NCBI GenBank assembly: GCA_028286395.1
Contig: JAQBRS010000003.1
Span: forward strand, 62,001 to 126,000
DNA: 64,000 nucleotides
From: Candidatus Saccharimonadota bacterium
Lineage (GTDB): Bacteria; Patescibacteriota; Saccharimonadia; Saccharimonadales; Saccharimonadaceae
Direction of reading: 5' to 3'
Both the position numbers and the translations under genes were made by a program. The notes beneath the pieces are model-generated. The model was not told the origin of the DNA. It did no database searches and was given only the letters and a program-made list of their open reading frames with translations. Every line of letters begins with the position of its first letter. Position 1 is the first letter of the stretch. Shown piece by piece: positions 32,710 through 41,945 of this stretch.

Positions 32710-34162
32710 CCAACTCAATAAAAAAGTAGATCCATTTACTCCTCAAGTTGAAGGAAAAGTCAGTCTTTATACCTGTGGCCCAACCGTCTACAACTATCTG
32801 CATGTCGGAAACTGGACTGCTTACATTTATTGGGATACGTTGGTTCGCGTCTTGCAAGCGAATGACCTACAAGTCGACCGTGTCATGAATATCACTGATG
32901 TTGGACACTTAACTGGCGAAAACGAAGGCGACGCTGATCACGGTGAAGACAAGCTTCAAAAAGGTGCACGTCGTGAAGGCAAAACTGCCTGGGAAGTTGC
33001 CGCGTTTTATACTGATGATTTCCTCAAAGGGATGAAGCGACTCAACCTGATTGCGCCGACGCATATTACAAAGGCGACCAACTATATAGAAGAGCAACTA
33101 CAGCTCGTTCGAACCTTGAAAGAAAAAGGCTTCACCTACGAAATTGACGACGGAATCTATTTTGATACCGCCAGGTTCCCAACCTACAGCGATTTTGCCG
33201 GCCTTGATCTGGAAGCTCAAAAAGCTGGTGCCCGCGTCGAATTCAATCCCGAAAAGCGAAACCATAGCGATTTTGCTCTATGGAAATTTACTCCCGCAGG
33301 CGAAACTCGTGACATGGAATGGGATACGCCCGCAGATTTGATCGAAGCAGGTGAGGAACGCCTTGGATTCCCAGGTTGGCATCTTGAGTGTTCCGCAATG
33401 GCAATGACGCTACTTGGTGTGACCCTCGACCTTCATACAGGTGGCATCGACCACATCCCAGTACACCACACGAACGAGATCGCACAGTCCGAAGCAGCTA
33501 CCGGTAAGATCTTCGCAAACTATTGGATGCACAACAATCATCTTAAAGTGAATGGCACCAAGATTAGCAAGTCACTCGATAACGGCTTTACGCTCGACGA
33601 TCTTGAAGAAAAGGGTTACAGCCCGATTGAATTCCGTATGTTCGTTCTGCAGAGTCACTATCGTAGCGAAGGTAACTTTACTTTCGAAAACCTTGATGCC
33701 GCCAAGAACCGTCTGCGTAACTGGCGCAATATTGCCGCACTTCGCCATCAGACACACGACCGTCTGCGTGATGATGATGAGAAATCAACCGACGATGAGT
33801 CAGTATCGTTGTACGCAAGCTCTCAGGCACTCGTAGAAGCACTCTCAAACGATCTTGATACACCAGCAGCTTTCGCAATTATCGACGAAGCTTTCAGTAA
33901 GATTGAGGGTATCGATATCGAAGATATTCACCAACATGCGCTGACATCTTTGCTTGAAACAATTGATGACCTGCTGGGCCTGCAACTACTTGAAACGACC
34001 AAAGATATATCTGATGACAGCAAACGTTTAATTATCGAACGCGAACGTGCCCGCGAAGCAAAAGACTGGAAAGTAGCCGATCATCTTCGCAACGAAATAG
34101 AAAAGAACGGCATCACTGTTCGTGACACCGCTCATGGATCTATTTGGGAATACGCTGCTTAA
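32690..34162 (+). CDS. cysS: Cysteinyl-tRNA synthetase
   Basis: A 490-residue class I synthetase. The HIGH-equivalent is in CGPTVYNYLHVGNW with the zinc Cys; other zinc ligands are kept in GWHLECSAMA and the following HTGG; KMSKS-equivalent is KISKSLDNG. A DALR-type anticodon-proximal domain and C-terminal segment follow. ATG 32690 overlaps the DHH phosphoesterase frame by 20 nt. Confidence 0.96.
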   Translation: MSLQFHNQLNKKVDPFTPQVEGKVSLYTCGPTVYNYLHVGNWTAYIYWDTLVRVLQANDLQVDRVMNITDVGHLTGENEGDADHGEDKLQKGARREGKTAWEVAAFYTDDFLKGMKRLNLIAPTHITKATNYIEEQLQLVRTLKEKGFTYEIDDGIYFDTARFPTYSDFAGLDLEAQKAGARVEFNPEKRNHSDFALWKFTPAGETRDMEWDTPADLIEAGEERLGFPGWHLECSAMAMTLLGVTLDLHTGGIDHIPVHHTNEIAQSEAATGKIFANYWMHNNHLKVNGTKISKSLDNGFTLDDLEEKGYSPIEFRMFVLQSHYRSEGNFTFENLDAAKNRLRNWRNIAALRHQTHDRLRDDDEKSTDDESVSLYASSQALVEALSNDLDTPAAFAIIDEAFSKIEGIDIEDIHQHALTSLLETIDDLLGLQLLETTKDISDDSKRLIIERERAREAKDWKVADHLRNEIEKNGITVRDTAHGSIWEYAA

Positions 34163-34166
34163 ATAA

Positions 34167-35291
34167 CTAAGTTTTTATTTTTTCAATAATAATATCTGCT
34201 TCGTCATCATCAGAATCATCACCCTTACGGCTCTTTAGATACTCATCAAGAAGCACGCGGATTGATCCAGCGATAGGAATGGCGATAATACCGCCAAGTA
34301 GTCCGAATAAGTACAACCCGATTGTGACCGAACCAAGCACGGCAAGTGCGGATAATTCAATCTTCTTCGCTTGTACCTGTGGAGCAACGAAGTTATTCTC
34401 GATCTGCTGGTAGATAAAGAAGTAGATGATGTAAATGATCGCAGCAACGGGGGCGTTAAATGCTAACAACACAGTGATTAACAGGCCAGCGATCGTCGCG
34501 CCAAACATCGGAATAAGTGAAAGGGTGAAGGTAATCGCAGCTGTTGGGAACGCAAGGCCCGAAGGAATTTGCGGAAAGACTAAGCTCAACACAAACACGG
34601 CTGCACCTGCAAGCACACCGCCAATAGTAGACACGATTAATTGTCCTGTCACATAGCCGTTCACAACGCCGTAGATGCGACGAACAACACGCCTATGCGC
34701 CTTCATCTTCCTTTTATCGTTATAAAGTCCCCACAGTCGCTCCATCCACGCTGGGCCCTCAATGAGCATCAAGAAGGTAAGTACCAGCACAAGCAATCCT
34801 TCGGTCAAGACCGCGAAGACCGAACCAACCCCCGCAATCACCGTTGAACCGACGTTACTTGCCCAGCTGGCAGTACTATCTTTGATTGAGTTCAGCGCTT
34901 GATCAACTTGTGGCCGTAGGTTGTATTGTTCAATCAAATTATTGAGGCCTTTGTATTGATTTGTTGCTGAATCAACGAACGACGGCACGTTCTGCACGAA
35001 CTTCGCTGTCTGTTGCACGATTGGTGGTACGACAAGCACGAGAATCGCTCCAAGAACGACGACAACTAAGACATAGGCAATGGCTGTTGCCGCAACACGA
35101 CTCTTCCCAGGAAGAATGCGACTAATACGATTCACCGGGCCGTTCAATGCAACTGCAAGGAATAAAGAGATCCCAAGAATAAGCAGTGCTGTGCGGGCGT
35201 GATAGATCGCAAAAATGGCGAGTCCAAAGCCAATCACTACGAGAATAAAGCGGACAAAAGTTTTCGTGTCGATATCTATACGTGTCTTCAT
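34167..35291 (-). CDS. AI-2E/PerM family membrane transporter
   Basis: A 374-residue protein with about eight hydrophobic segments and the family's C-terminal conserved part (NFVAPQVQAKKIELSALAVL, GGIIAIPIAGSIRVLLDEYL). Family members export small molecules or ions; the substrate is unknown. The frame is open to 35351, but ATG 35291 is preferred: TGTATAAT ends 7 nt before it on the minus strand. The acidic C-terminal tail (GDDSDDDEADI) is unusual. It converges with cysS. Confidence 0.85.
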   Translation of the reverse strand: MKTRIDIDTKTFVRFILVVIGFGLAIFAIYHARTALLILGISLFLAVALNGPVNRISRILPGKSRVAATAIAYVLVVVVLGAILVLVVPPIVQQTAKFVQNVPSFVDSATNQYKGLNNLIEQYNLRPQVDQALNSIKDSTASWASNVGSTVIAGVGSVFAVLTEGLLVLVLTFLMLIEGPAWMERLWGLYNDKRKMKAHRRVVRRIYGVVNGYVTGQLIVSTIGGVLAGAAVFVLSLVFPQIPSGLAFPTAAITFTLSLIPMFGATIAGLLITVLLAFNAPVAAIIYIIYFFIYQQIENNFVAPQVQAKKIELSALAVLGSVTIGLYLFGLLGGIIAIPIAGSIRVLLDEYLKSRKGDDSDDDEADIIIEKIKT

Positions 35292-35381
35292 GAGACGTAT
35301 TATACACATAATAAAGTTATAGAGATAGGAGAGTGGGACGCATCTCGACAAAGCGCTTATGCCTAGATATACTACAGAGGC

Positions 35382-37046
35382 ATGGAGGATTTATTTCATA
35401 AGTTACAGCAAGTCTTTAAAGGTAGTATCCTCACGCACCGCGAAGACCGAATTGAACACAGCCGTGACGCCAGTATATATGAGATCATTCCACAGGCCGT
35501 TTTAGAGCCCAAAGACTCAAAAGACATTCAAAATCTCGTCACATTCGTTCATCAATACAAAGAAACCTATCCGTCACTTTCAATCACCACCAGAAGCGCT
35601 GGCACTGATATGTCAGGTGCGTCAATCGGGAGTTCTCTTATCCTCAGTATGACGAAGCATTTTTCTCGCATTGGAGGATTGTCAGGAACTATTTTGCACG
35701 CACAGCCGGGTGTATTTCTACGTGATATCGATCCGTTACTGACAGCACATGACTTAATGCTGGGATCGGCACCGGCCTCACGAGCAATTTCGACGATTGG
35801 CGGCATGGTAGGAAATAACTCGGGCGGTGAGCAATCGCTTCGTTTCGGAAACGCAGATCGCTCAGTTCGAGAACTAAAAGTTGTTTTTGCCGACGGCAAA
35901 GAATATACCGTCACGCCACTGACCAAAAAAGAACTCATTATAAAGATGAGGCAAAAAACATTCGAGGGATACCTTTATAAGCAAGTCTATGACTTAATTG
36001 AAGCAAACTACGACCACATCAAAAACGCTCGCCCCCAGGTGAATAAAAACTCGATGGGCTATAACCTTTGGAGCGTCTGGGATCGAACAACAGGCGTCTT
36101 TGATATGACACAGCTTATTACGGGCAGCCAGGGCACACTCGGCATCATTACTGATATAAAATTAGAAGTTGTTCCAAAAGCACCACATACGGGACTGCTC
36201 CTCGCATATCTTTCTTCATTTAATCAACTCGGGCGGATTATTCCACTCGTCATGAAGCACAAGCCTGCAACCTTCGAAGGCTTTGATGACATGACGTTTA
36301 ACCTTGGGATGAAACATTTTAGAAGTTTCTCAAAACAAATTGGTATGAAAGAGATGCTAAAGCAACAAGCCTGGCTCCTTAGGTCTGTCGTACGTTTCAA
36401 AGGCCACCTGCCGAACATCGTCCTGATGATTGAGTTCGAAGGTCAGACGAAAGAAGAAGTCTACGCTAAGATTTCAAAATTACATGATGCGCTTTCAAAG
36501 TTTCACCTTAAGACGGATATCGAAGGTGATGAGGCAGCCAGTGCACCGTTTTGGCACATTCGACGTTCATCATTATCACTTCTGCGCAATCGCATTAAGG
36601 ATAAGTACGCCTCACCATTTATTGACGACATGACCGTGCAGCCGAAATACTTGCCGGAGTTCTTACCTAAGTTACGAAAGATTATCCGCAGGTATAAACT
36701 GCCTGCAACCTTATCAGGCCACTTCGGCGACGGGAACTTCCACATTGTTCCTCTACTGAATATTGAGGGGAAGCGCGACCAGGCCAAACTCGAACCAGTG
36801 ATGCGCGAAATTATTCCACTCGTCCTCACATATGGCGGCACGATGGCAGGCGAACATAACGACGGGATGGTGCGCGGACCATGGCTACCAGCCGTCTTTG
36901 GTGATGAAATGTATCAACTCTTTAAAGAGACGAAAGAAATTTTTGATCCTGGTTATATCTTTAATCCTCACAAGAAAACCGATGCGTCGTGGGAATACAG
37001 CATGGATCATATCCGAACCAATAACAATGGTGAGTGGATCAAGTAA
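35382..37046 (+). CDS. FAD-linked oxidase, paralogue of 12345-14003
   Basis: A 554-residue GlcD/DLD-type flavoprotein: TTRSAGTDMSGASIG (FAD loop), GGMVGNNSGGEQSLRFG, ATLSGHFGDGNFHIVP and AGEHNDGMVRGPWLP. The whole length lines up with the minus-strand copy at 12345-14003, including N-terminus (EDLFHKL versus DDIKKEL) and the end FNPHKKTDASW. No Fe-S subunit is fused. TATACT ends 8 nt before ATG 35382, with TCGACA 17 nt further up, so the mRNA is leaderless. Confidence 0.88.
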   Translation: MEDLFHKLQQVFKGSILTHREDRIEHSRDASIYEIIPQAVLEPKDSKDIQNLVTFVHQYKETYPSLSITTRSAGTDMSGASIGSSLILSMTKHFSRIGGLSGTILHAQPGVFLRDIDPLLTAHDLMLGSAPASRAISTIGGMVGNNSGGEQSLRFGNADRSVRELKVVFADGKEYTVTPLTKKELIIKMRQKTFEGYLYKQVYDLIEANYDHIKNARPQVNKNSMGYNLWSVWDRTTGVFDMTQLITGSQGTLGIITDIKLEVVPKAPHTGLLLAYLSSFNQLGRIIPLVMKHKPATFEGFDDMTFNLGMKHFRSFSKQIGMKEMLKQQAWLLRSVVRFKGHLPNIVLMIEFEGQTKEEVYAKISKLHDALSKFHLKTDIEGDEAASAPFWHIRRSSLSLLRNRIKDKYASPFIDDMTVQPKYLPEFLPKLRKIIRRYKLPATLSGHFGDGNFHIVPLLNIEGKRDQAKLEPVMREIIPLVLTYGGTMAGEHNDGMVRGPWLPAVFGDEMYQLFKETKEIFDPGYIFNPHKKTDASWEYSMDHIRTNNNGEWIK

Positions 37047-37088
37047 GCTTTGACGATTTTAACTAGATAATGTATAGTAAGTAGTACT

Positions 37089-37415
37089 ATGAGTACAGAA
37101 ACAATTGGATGCGTCAAGGCAGCAACAAGGATACTTGGAGATAAGTGGACTCCTCAATTACTTCGTTTTTTCATTAACGAAGAATCTGTCCGTTTTTGCC
37201 AAATCCAAGACCTCGTTGAAGGCATTAACCCTCGTACATTGTCTGCACGCCTTGATCACCTTGAAGTCGAAGGTATTATCACTAAGAACGCAACGACCTC
37301 CGACAGTCGCTGTGAATACCGCCTGACAACAAAAGGCCGTGACCTTATGCCAATCCTTAAAGACATGCAAGCCTGGAGCGATAGTTACGCCCCTACCACG
37401 AGCGCGATTGCTTAA
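37089..37415 (+). CDS. HxlR family transcriptional regulator
   Basis: A 108-residue winged-helix protein with the HxlR signature: CVKAATRILGDKWTPQLLRF, the recognition helix INPRTLSARLDHLEVEGII, and the wing SRCEYRLTTKGRDLMPIL. HxlR proteins often sense redox or electrophiles via the N-terminal Cys, here C8. TATAGT lies 10 nt before ATG 37089. It stands between the FAD oxidase and a two-component system; either could be its target. Confidence 0.88.
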   Translation: MSTETIGCVKAATRILGDKWTPQLLRFFINEESVRFCQIQDLVEGINPRTLSARLDHLEVEGIITKNATTSDSRCEYRLTTKGRDLMPILKDMQAWSDSYAPTTSAIA

Positions 37416-37478
37416 ATAAAGCCTACAGAATTCTTTGGGTTAAGGCATATCTCAGCAAAATAGCGGTATAATAGCTAC

Positions 37479-38150
37479 ATGAGAGTATTAATTGTTGAAG
37501 ATGAACACAAGATTGCCCGTGCCTTGAAAAAGGCACTTGAGCAAGAAACTTATGCCGTTGACGTCGCTTTTGACGGAGACGAGGGACACGCTATGGCCAC
37601 AACTGAGCCATACGATATCGCTATTATTGACCGTATGCTTCCTGGAGATTACGATGGTCTCGCAATCGTTAAAGCAATGCGTGACGCTAAAGTACACACA
37701 CCAGTCTTATTCCTTAGCGCACTAGGAAGTGTCTCTGAACGAGCAGCAGGACTTGATGCTGGTGCCGACGACTACCTCGTCAAGCCATTTGCGCTTGAAG
37801 AGTTACTTGCTCGTGTTCGAGCACTCCTTCGGCGCCCAACCGAACAACAATCAGCCATTCTTGAAGCAGGGGACTTAAGCCTCGATACGATTACCTACAG
37901 CGTTGCCCGTGCAGGCAAATCGGTTCAACTTACGAGTAAAGAGTTCGCACTACTTGAATATATGTTGCGCAACCCTGGCCGCCCACTCAGTAAAGAAGTG
38001 ATCATTAGTCACGTCTGGGATTACGATGCCGACATCTTGCCGAATACTGTTGAAGTCTATATTAAATACCTACGGAACAAAATTGACAGTCCATTCAAGA
38101 AACCGCTGATTCACACGGTTCGAGGGTTTGGCTACAAACTCGAGGCATAG
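37479..38150 (+). CDS. OmpR/PhoB-type response regulator
   Basis: A 223-residue regulator: receiver with acidic pair EDEH (8-11), phospho-acceptor D in IIDRMLPGD (about 51), and Lys in YLVKPF; then a winged-helix DNA-binding domain (VQLTSKEFALLEYMLRNPGR, VYIKYLRNKID, HTVRGFGYKLE). GGTATAAT ends 6 nt before ATG 37479, a leaderless start. The kinase follows after 3 nt, then a MacB-like exporter. Confidence 0.93.
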   Translation: MRVLIVEDEHKIARALKKALEQETYAVDVAFDGDEGHAMATTEPYDIAIIDRMLPGDYDGLAIVKAMRDAKVHTPVLFLSALGSVSERAAGLDAGADDYLVKPFALEELLARVRALLRRPTEQQSAILEAGDLSLDTITYSVARAGKSVQLTSKEFALLEYMLRNPGRPLSKEVIISHVWDYDADILPNTVEVYIKYLRNKIDSPFKKPLIHTVRGFGYKLEA

Positions 38151-38153
38151 TGA

Positions 38154-39185
38154 GTGTTTAAATCCGCCACCGTTAAATTGACCGCATGGTACCTGGTCAT
38201 CATTATGGCGATCAGCCTTATCTTTAGTTTTGCCATTTATCAACTCAATTTTCACGAAGTAAACATTCGTCTCGAAAACTTGCAACACAGTTTGATTGAT
38301 CCAAGTATTCGACCACGAAGCCCGATGACGACTGACTTCCAAGATGAACTCCGCATGGACCAATCTCGACAAGCGGCAGTGCAGATGATTCTGGCGCTCG
38401 TCTACATTAATGCCTTCATTTTGATCGCCGGGGGATTCGGTAGTTATTTCCTAGCCCGTCGAACGCTGGGACCAATCGAGAAAGCCCACGAAGCCCAAAG
38501 CAGATTTACCAGTGATGCTAGTCACGAACTCCGTACGCCTCTCGCAGCAATGAAAGCCGAATTAGAGGTCTATCTTCGCGACGACAACCTCGCACTCGAT
38601 GAAGCCAAAGAGTTGCTAGAAAGTAACCTCGAAGAAGTAGACAAACTGATTCAGTTATCGGAAATGCTCCTAAAGATGGCGCGTCTCGACTACGACAAGC
38701 TTGAAAAGAAACAAATCGACCTGGTTGAACTGTTGCCTTCTGCGATGAAACCGTTCGCTCGTTTAAAGAAGCGCTTTGATATTACAACTCGAAAGAACGC
38801 GCTTATTTTCGGTAATGAAGCCGCCGTGATTGAGCTGATGAACATCCTCGTCGAGAACGCCGTGAAATATAGTCCCGATCACTCACGTATCTCGATTCGC
38901 ATTTTCGAAAAACGACTCATGACCGGGTTTGAGATCAAAAATACAGGCAAACCGATCAGCGAAGAAAAACTGCCACATATTTTTGATCGTTTTTACCGTG
39001 CTGATAACTCACGAACTGAAAGCGGAAAGAACGGACTTGGACTGGGACTTGCGATTGCAAAGAAGATCGCCGAGATTCACCATGGCTATATCCAGGCTAG
39101 CTCAACAGAGAAAGAAACATCATTTACGTTTTATTTGCCAAACTTAAGAAATCTTACAGCTAAAATTCAAGATCCCCAGTTATAG
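38154..39185 (+). CDS. Sensor histidine kinase of the adjacent response regulator
   Basis: A 343-residue kinase with two membrane helices (about 10-30 and 75-100) around a short 45-residue outer loop, phospho-acceptor His in SDASHELRTPLAAM (about 124), N box LMNILVENAVKYS and G box GLGLGLAIAKKIA. Start is GTG 38154, 3 nt after the regulator stop. The tiny sensor loop is typical of kinases that sense via an ABC transporter, and an ABC exporter lies directly downstream. Confidence 0.92.
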   Translation: MFKSATVKLTAWYLVIIMAISLIFSFAIYQLNFHEVNIRLENLQHSLIDPSIRPRSPMTTDFQDELRMDQSRQAAVQMILALVYINAFILIAGGFGSYFLARRTLGPIEKAHEAQSRFTSDASHELRTPLAAMKAELEVYLRDDNLALDEAKELLESNLEEVDKLIQLSEMLLKMARLDYDKLEKKQIDLVELLPSAMKPFARLKKRFDITTRKNALIFGNEAAVIELMNILVENAVKYSPDHSRISIRIFEKRLMTGFEIKNTGKPISEEKLPHIFDRFYRADNSRTESGKNGLGLGLAIAKKIAEIHHGYIQASSTEKETSFTFYLPNLRNLTAKIQDPQL

Positions 39186-39217
39186 TTACGCTTGTTACTA
39201 CAAGAAATAACTATAAT
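39180..39217 (+). promoter_or_regulatory. Exporter promoter with inverted repeat
   Basis: TTATAGTTA 39180-39188 and TAACTATAA 39208-39216 form a perfect 9-bp inverted repeat 19 nt apart. The right arm overlaps the -10 box TATAAT 39212-39217 of the ABC exporter, so a bound regulator would control it; the upstream response regulator is the obvious candidate. The left arm overlaps the kinase stop codon. Confidence 0.5.
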
Positions 39218-39234
39218 AAGGAGATATAAACATA

Positions 39235-40593
39235 ATGAACGTTGTGACACGTGGCGTAAAAAACGCCGTACGGAGTCCACTGAAATCAGGTGCAATCGTC
39301 CTCATGTTCGCTATCAGTATTGCACTGATCCTGAGTATGCTGGTCGCACGTGGCAGTGTCCTCGCAAAAATCGATGACGTCAAAGCAAACGCTGGAACCG
39401 CGATTACGATTAGCCCAGCTGGAGTCATGGGAGACCAAGGTGGAGGAGATCCTCTGACTGCGGCTCAGATCGCAACTATTGCAAGCACGGCAAACGTTAG
39501 TTCTGTGACGTCGTCATTGACCGACCAAATGACAACGGCCGATACGAACCTGACGTCATCATTGACACTTGGGTCATTTGGAGCACGTCAGCAACGAAGC
39601 GCGCCAACAGATACGACAGGTGCCGACCCAACGGCGACTCAAACAACTCGTCCGGCACCAACTCCACGTATTAGCGTGACAGGAACAACCGACGCGAACT
39701 CAGTCTCAACAACCGGTGGAACGCTCACAATCAGTAGCGGTACAGCGATTGATGGAAATAGTTCAAGTAGCGTTGCGCTTGTTGGTACAACCCTTGCAAC
39801 CAAGAACAACTTAGCCGTTGGAAGTACATTCACTGCCTACGGCCAAACCGTTACGGTGCAGGGAATCTATACAACAGGAAACGCATTTCAGGATAGCGGC
39901 ATCATCATGCCACTTGCAACCGTTCAAACATTGACCGGCCAACCAGGTGCCGTGAGTAGTGTGAGCGCAAAGGTAAATAGCAGCGATAATGTTGCTTCAA
40001 CCGTCACTGCGCTCAAGACAGCTCTTGGTGACAAAGCCGACATTACCAGCCAGGCAGAGCAAGCAGCCACAAGTGTGACATCACTTGAAGGTATCGCCAG
40101 CTTAACCCTCGCAGGAGTTATTGCGGCCGCTGCGGCAGGAGCCTTGATTGTCCTCCTCGCGATGATCCTCGTCGTTCGTGAACGTCGTCGTGAAATCGGT
40201 GTCATCAAAGCAATTGGTGGCTCAAACGGAAAAGTCATCGGACAGTTCATTGTTGAAGGACTCACTATCACGGTTATCGGTGCAGTCATCGGACTTGTCC
40301 TCGGTATCCTTGTCAGTGGCCCAATGACAACTTCACTTGTGTCTAATAGCCAAAACAGCACCTCAACGTCAACCAGCACGACTGGGCGCGGTGGCCGCGG
40401 TGGCTTCGGTGGCGGATTCGCTAGCGCACAAAGCCAACTAAACACTAACCTCACGCAAGTCACTGCAAGCTTGACTCCACAAATCTTCCTTGCAGCCGTC
40501 GGTATTACTCTGTTGATCGCCCTTCTTGGAAGCGCGATTCCAGCATGGTTAACCGCTCGTATTCGACCAGCAGAAGTACTAAGGACGGAATAG
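39235..40593 (+). CDS. MacB/FtsX-type ABC transporter permease
   Basis: A 452-residue permease: one N-terminal membrane helix (about 20-40), a 240-residue outer domain rich in Thr/Ser/Gly, then three membrane helices with the FtsX signature VRERRREIGVIKAIGGSNGK. A Gly/Arg-rich loop (TTGRGGRGGFGGGFA) lies between the last helices. Such permeases move lipoproteins, peptides or antibiotics outward. AAGGAG site before ATG 39235. It forms an exporter with the ATPase that follows 8 nt later. Confidence 0.87.
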   Translation: MNVVTRGVKNAVRSPLKSGAIVLMFAISIALILSMLVARGSVLAKIDDVKANAGTAITISPAGVMGDQGGGDPLTAAQIATIASTANVSSVTSSLTDQMTTADTNLTSSLTLGSFGARQQRSAPTDTTGADPTATQTTRPAPTPRISVTGTTDANSVSTTGGTLTISSGTAIDGNSSSSVALVGTTLATKNNLAVGSTFTAYGQTVTVQGIYTTGNAFQDSGIIMPLATVQTLTGQPGAVSSVSAKVNSSDNVASTVTALKTALGDKADITSQAEQAATSVTSLEGIASLTLAGVIAAAAAGALIVLLAMILVVRERRREIGVIKAIGGSNGKVIGQFIVEGLTITVIGAVIGLVLGILVSGPMTTSLVSNSQNSTSTSTSTTGRGGRGGFGGGFASAQSQLNTNLTQVTASLTPQIFLAAVGITLLIALLGSAIPAWLTARIRPAEVLRTE

Positions 40594-40601
40594 GAGATCA
40601 T

Positions 40602-41273
40602 ATGTTAACCGTAGAAAACGTATCAAAGACATTTAACACCCCTGGAGGACAAGTCCAAGCACTAAAGGACGTGAACCTCTCAGTCAAAACAGGCGAGTTC
40701 GTCAGTATTATCGGAAAGTCGGGAAGTGGGAAAAGCACCCTCCTGAGCATTCTCGGAGCTCTCGATAATCCATCGACAGGAAGTATCATCGTTGACGACA
40801 CCGAGATTAATAAACTCAGTGGTGGCAATCAAACGCAGTACCGAGCGAAAAAGATCGGATTCGTCTTCCAACAATACAACCTCGTTCCAAACCTCACCGC
40901 GCTTGAGAACGTCATGCTCGCATTAGAGTTCGGAGGCTACCCAGCAAGTAGCCGCCTGGACCGCGCTTCACAGCTTCTCGAGTCAGTTGGCATCGAAGAG
41001 GACCAACAACAGCGTCGCCCAACCAGGCTCAGCGGTGGACAGCAACAGCGCGTCAGTATTGCTCGCGCACTTGCAAACCAGCCGGCCTACATCCTTGCCG
41101 ATGAGCCGACAGGAAACCTTGATAGCGCAACGGGTAAAAAGATCTTCGATCTCCTCCATGATTTATCAAGGAGCCAAAAGACCACGATTATTGTCGTGAC
41201 TCACGATTTAGAGATAGCCGGAAAGACCGATCGCACCTTCACATTGAAGGATGGCAAAATTACAACAAAATAA
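40602..41273 (+). CDS. MacB/LolD-type ABC transporter ATPase
   Basis: A 223-residue ATPase: Walker A GKSGSGKSTLLS, Q loop FVFQQYNLVPNLTALENVM, signature RLSGGQQQRVSIARAL, Walker B YILADEPTGNLDS, H loop VVTHD. The frame is open from 40545, but ATG 40602 with TAGGAG 4 nt upstream is the start and falls after the permease stop. It pairs with the MacB-like permease and the upstream two-component system. Confidence 0.93.
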   Translation: MLTVENVSKTFNTPGGQVQALKDVNLSVKTGEFVSIIGKSGSGKSTLLSILGALDNPSTGSIIVDDTEINKLSGGNQTQYRAKKIGFVFQQYNLVPNLTALENVMLALEFGGYPASSRLDRASQLLESVGIEEDQQQRRPTRLSGGQQQRVSIARALANQPAYILADEPTGNLDSATGKKIFDLLHDLSRSQKTTIIVVTHDLEIAGKTDRTFTLKDGKITTK

Positions 41274-41386
41274 CGAGTTCCTTTAAGAATCTATTCAGGA
41301 AGACGCGCAATACTATAAGCAGTAGCGCATCCATTGCTACAACAAAAACGCTGCGAGCAGCACATAACAAGGAGGGAGTGAACATT

Positions 41387-41878
41387 ATGAACACCACCAT
41401 CACCACCAATAAAGTATCAGAAAAAACTATTCTACTCAGCAAAAAGGGTATGAAAGAGTTAAAGAAAGCAGTTTCACAGTTAGAACACGATCGTGCGATG
41501 ACCATCATGGGTCTGCACGACATAGATAAGACCACGGGGCATGACGACCGCCTTGAACGCATCGAGCGTTTGGCGCGACTTGAATCGATTGAATCAGAAT
41601 TAGCCGAAAAGCATCAAACGATTCAGGAAGCCAAACTATTGCCGTCAAAGCGAGCGCGCATGAAAGTTGCTATGGGATCAGTGGTTGATCTTATCGACCA
41701 GCAAGGAAGACTCTTCCGATACACACTGGTTGATACGATCGAAGCCAACCCAAGCGACGGACGTATTTCGGTCCTTAGCCCACTCGGTCGCAACCTTGTC
41801 GGCAAGACCGTCAAAGACATCGTCGAATGGAGCTCAGGGATGCACAGTACAACCTTCAAGCTGGTACGAATTTCGTAG
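41387..41878 (+). CDS. GreA/GreB-family transcription elongation factor
   Basis: A 163-residue protein: an N-terminal coiled coil (KKGMKELKKAVSQLEHDRAM to about residue 80) and a C-terminal FKBP-like domain (VDLIDQQGRLFRYTLVDTIE, ISVLSPLGRNLVGKTVKDIV). Gre factors rescue backtracked RNA polymerase. ATG 41387 has AAGGAGGG 10 nt upstream; GTG 41378 is too close to that site. The coiled-coil tip has DIDKTTGHDDRLE, so acidic residues for cleavage may be present but differ from GreA. Confidence 0.82.
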   Translation: MNTTITTNKVSEKTILLSKKGMKELKKAVSQLEHDRAMTIMGLHDIDKTTGHDDRLERIERLARLESIESELAEKHQTIQEAKLLPSKRARMKVAMGSVVDLIDQQGRLFRYTLVDTIEANPSDGRISVLSPLGRNLVGKTVKDIVEWSSGMHSTTFKLVRIS

Positions 41879-41893
41879 ACAGTCGCACACTCT

Positions 41894-41930
41894 AAAAATA
41901 GCCTTTCCCTTATAGGAGAGGCTATTTTTT
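41894..41930 (+). terminator. Terminator of the GreA-like gene
   Basis: AAAAATAGCCT and AGGCTATTTTT form the outer stem with an inner TCC/GGA pair, and a T6 run. The T tract merges directly into the TACAAT box of the cation ATPase. Confidence 0.8.
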
Positions 41931-41945
41931 GATACAATAGTGCTA

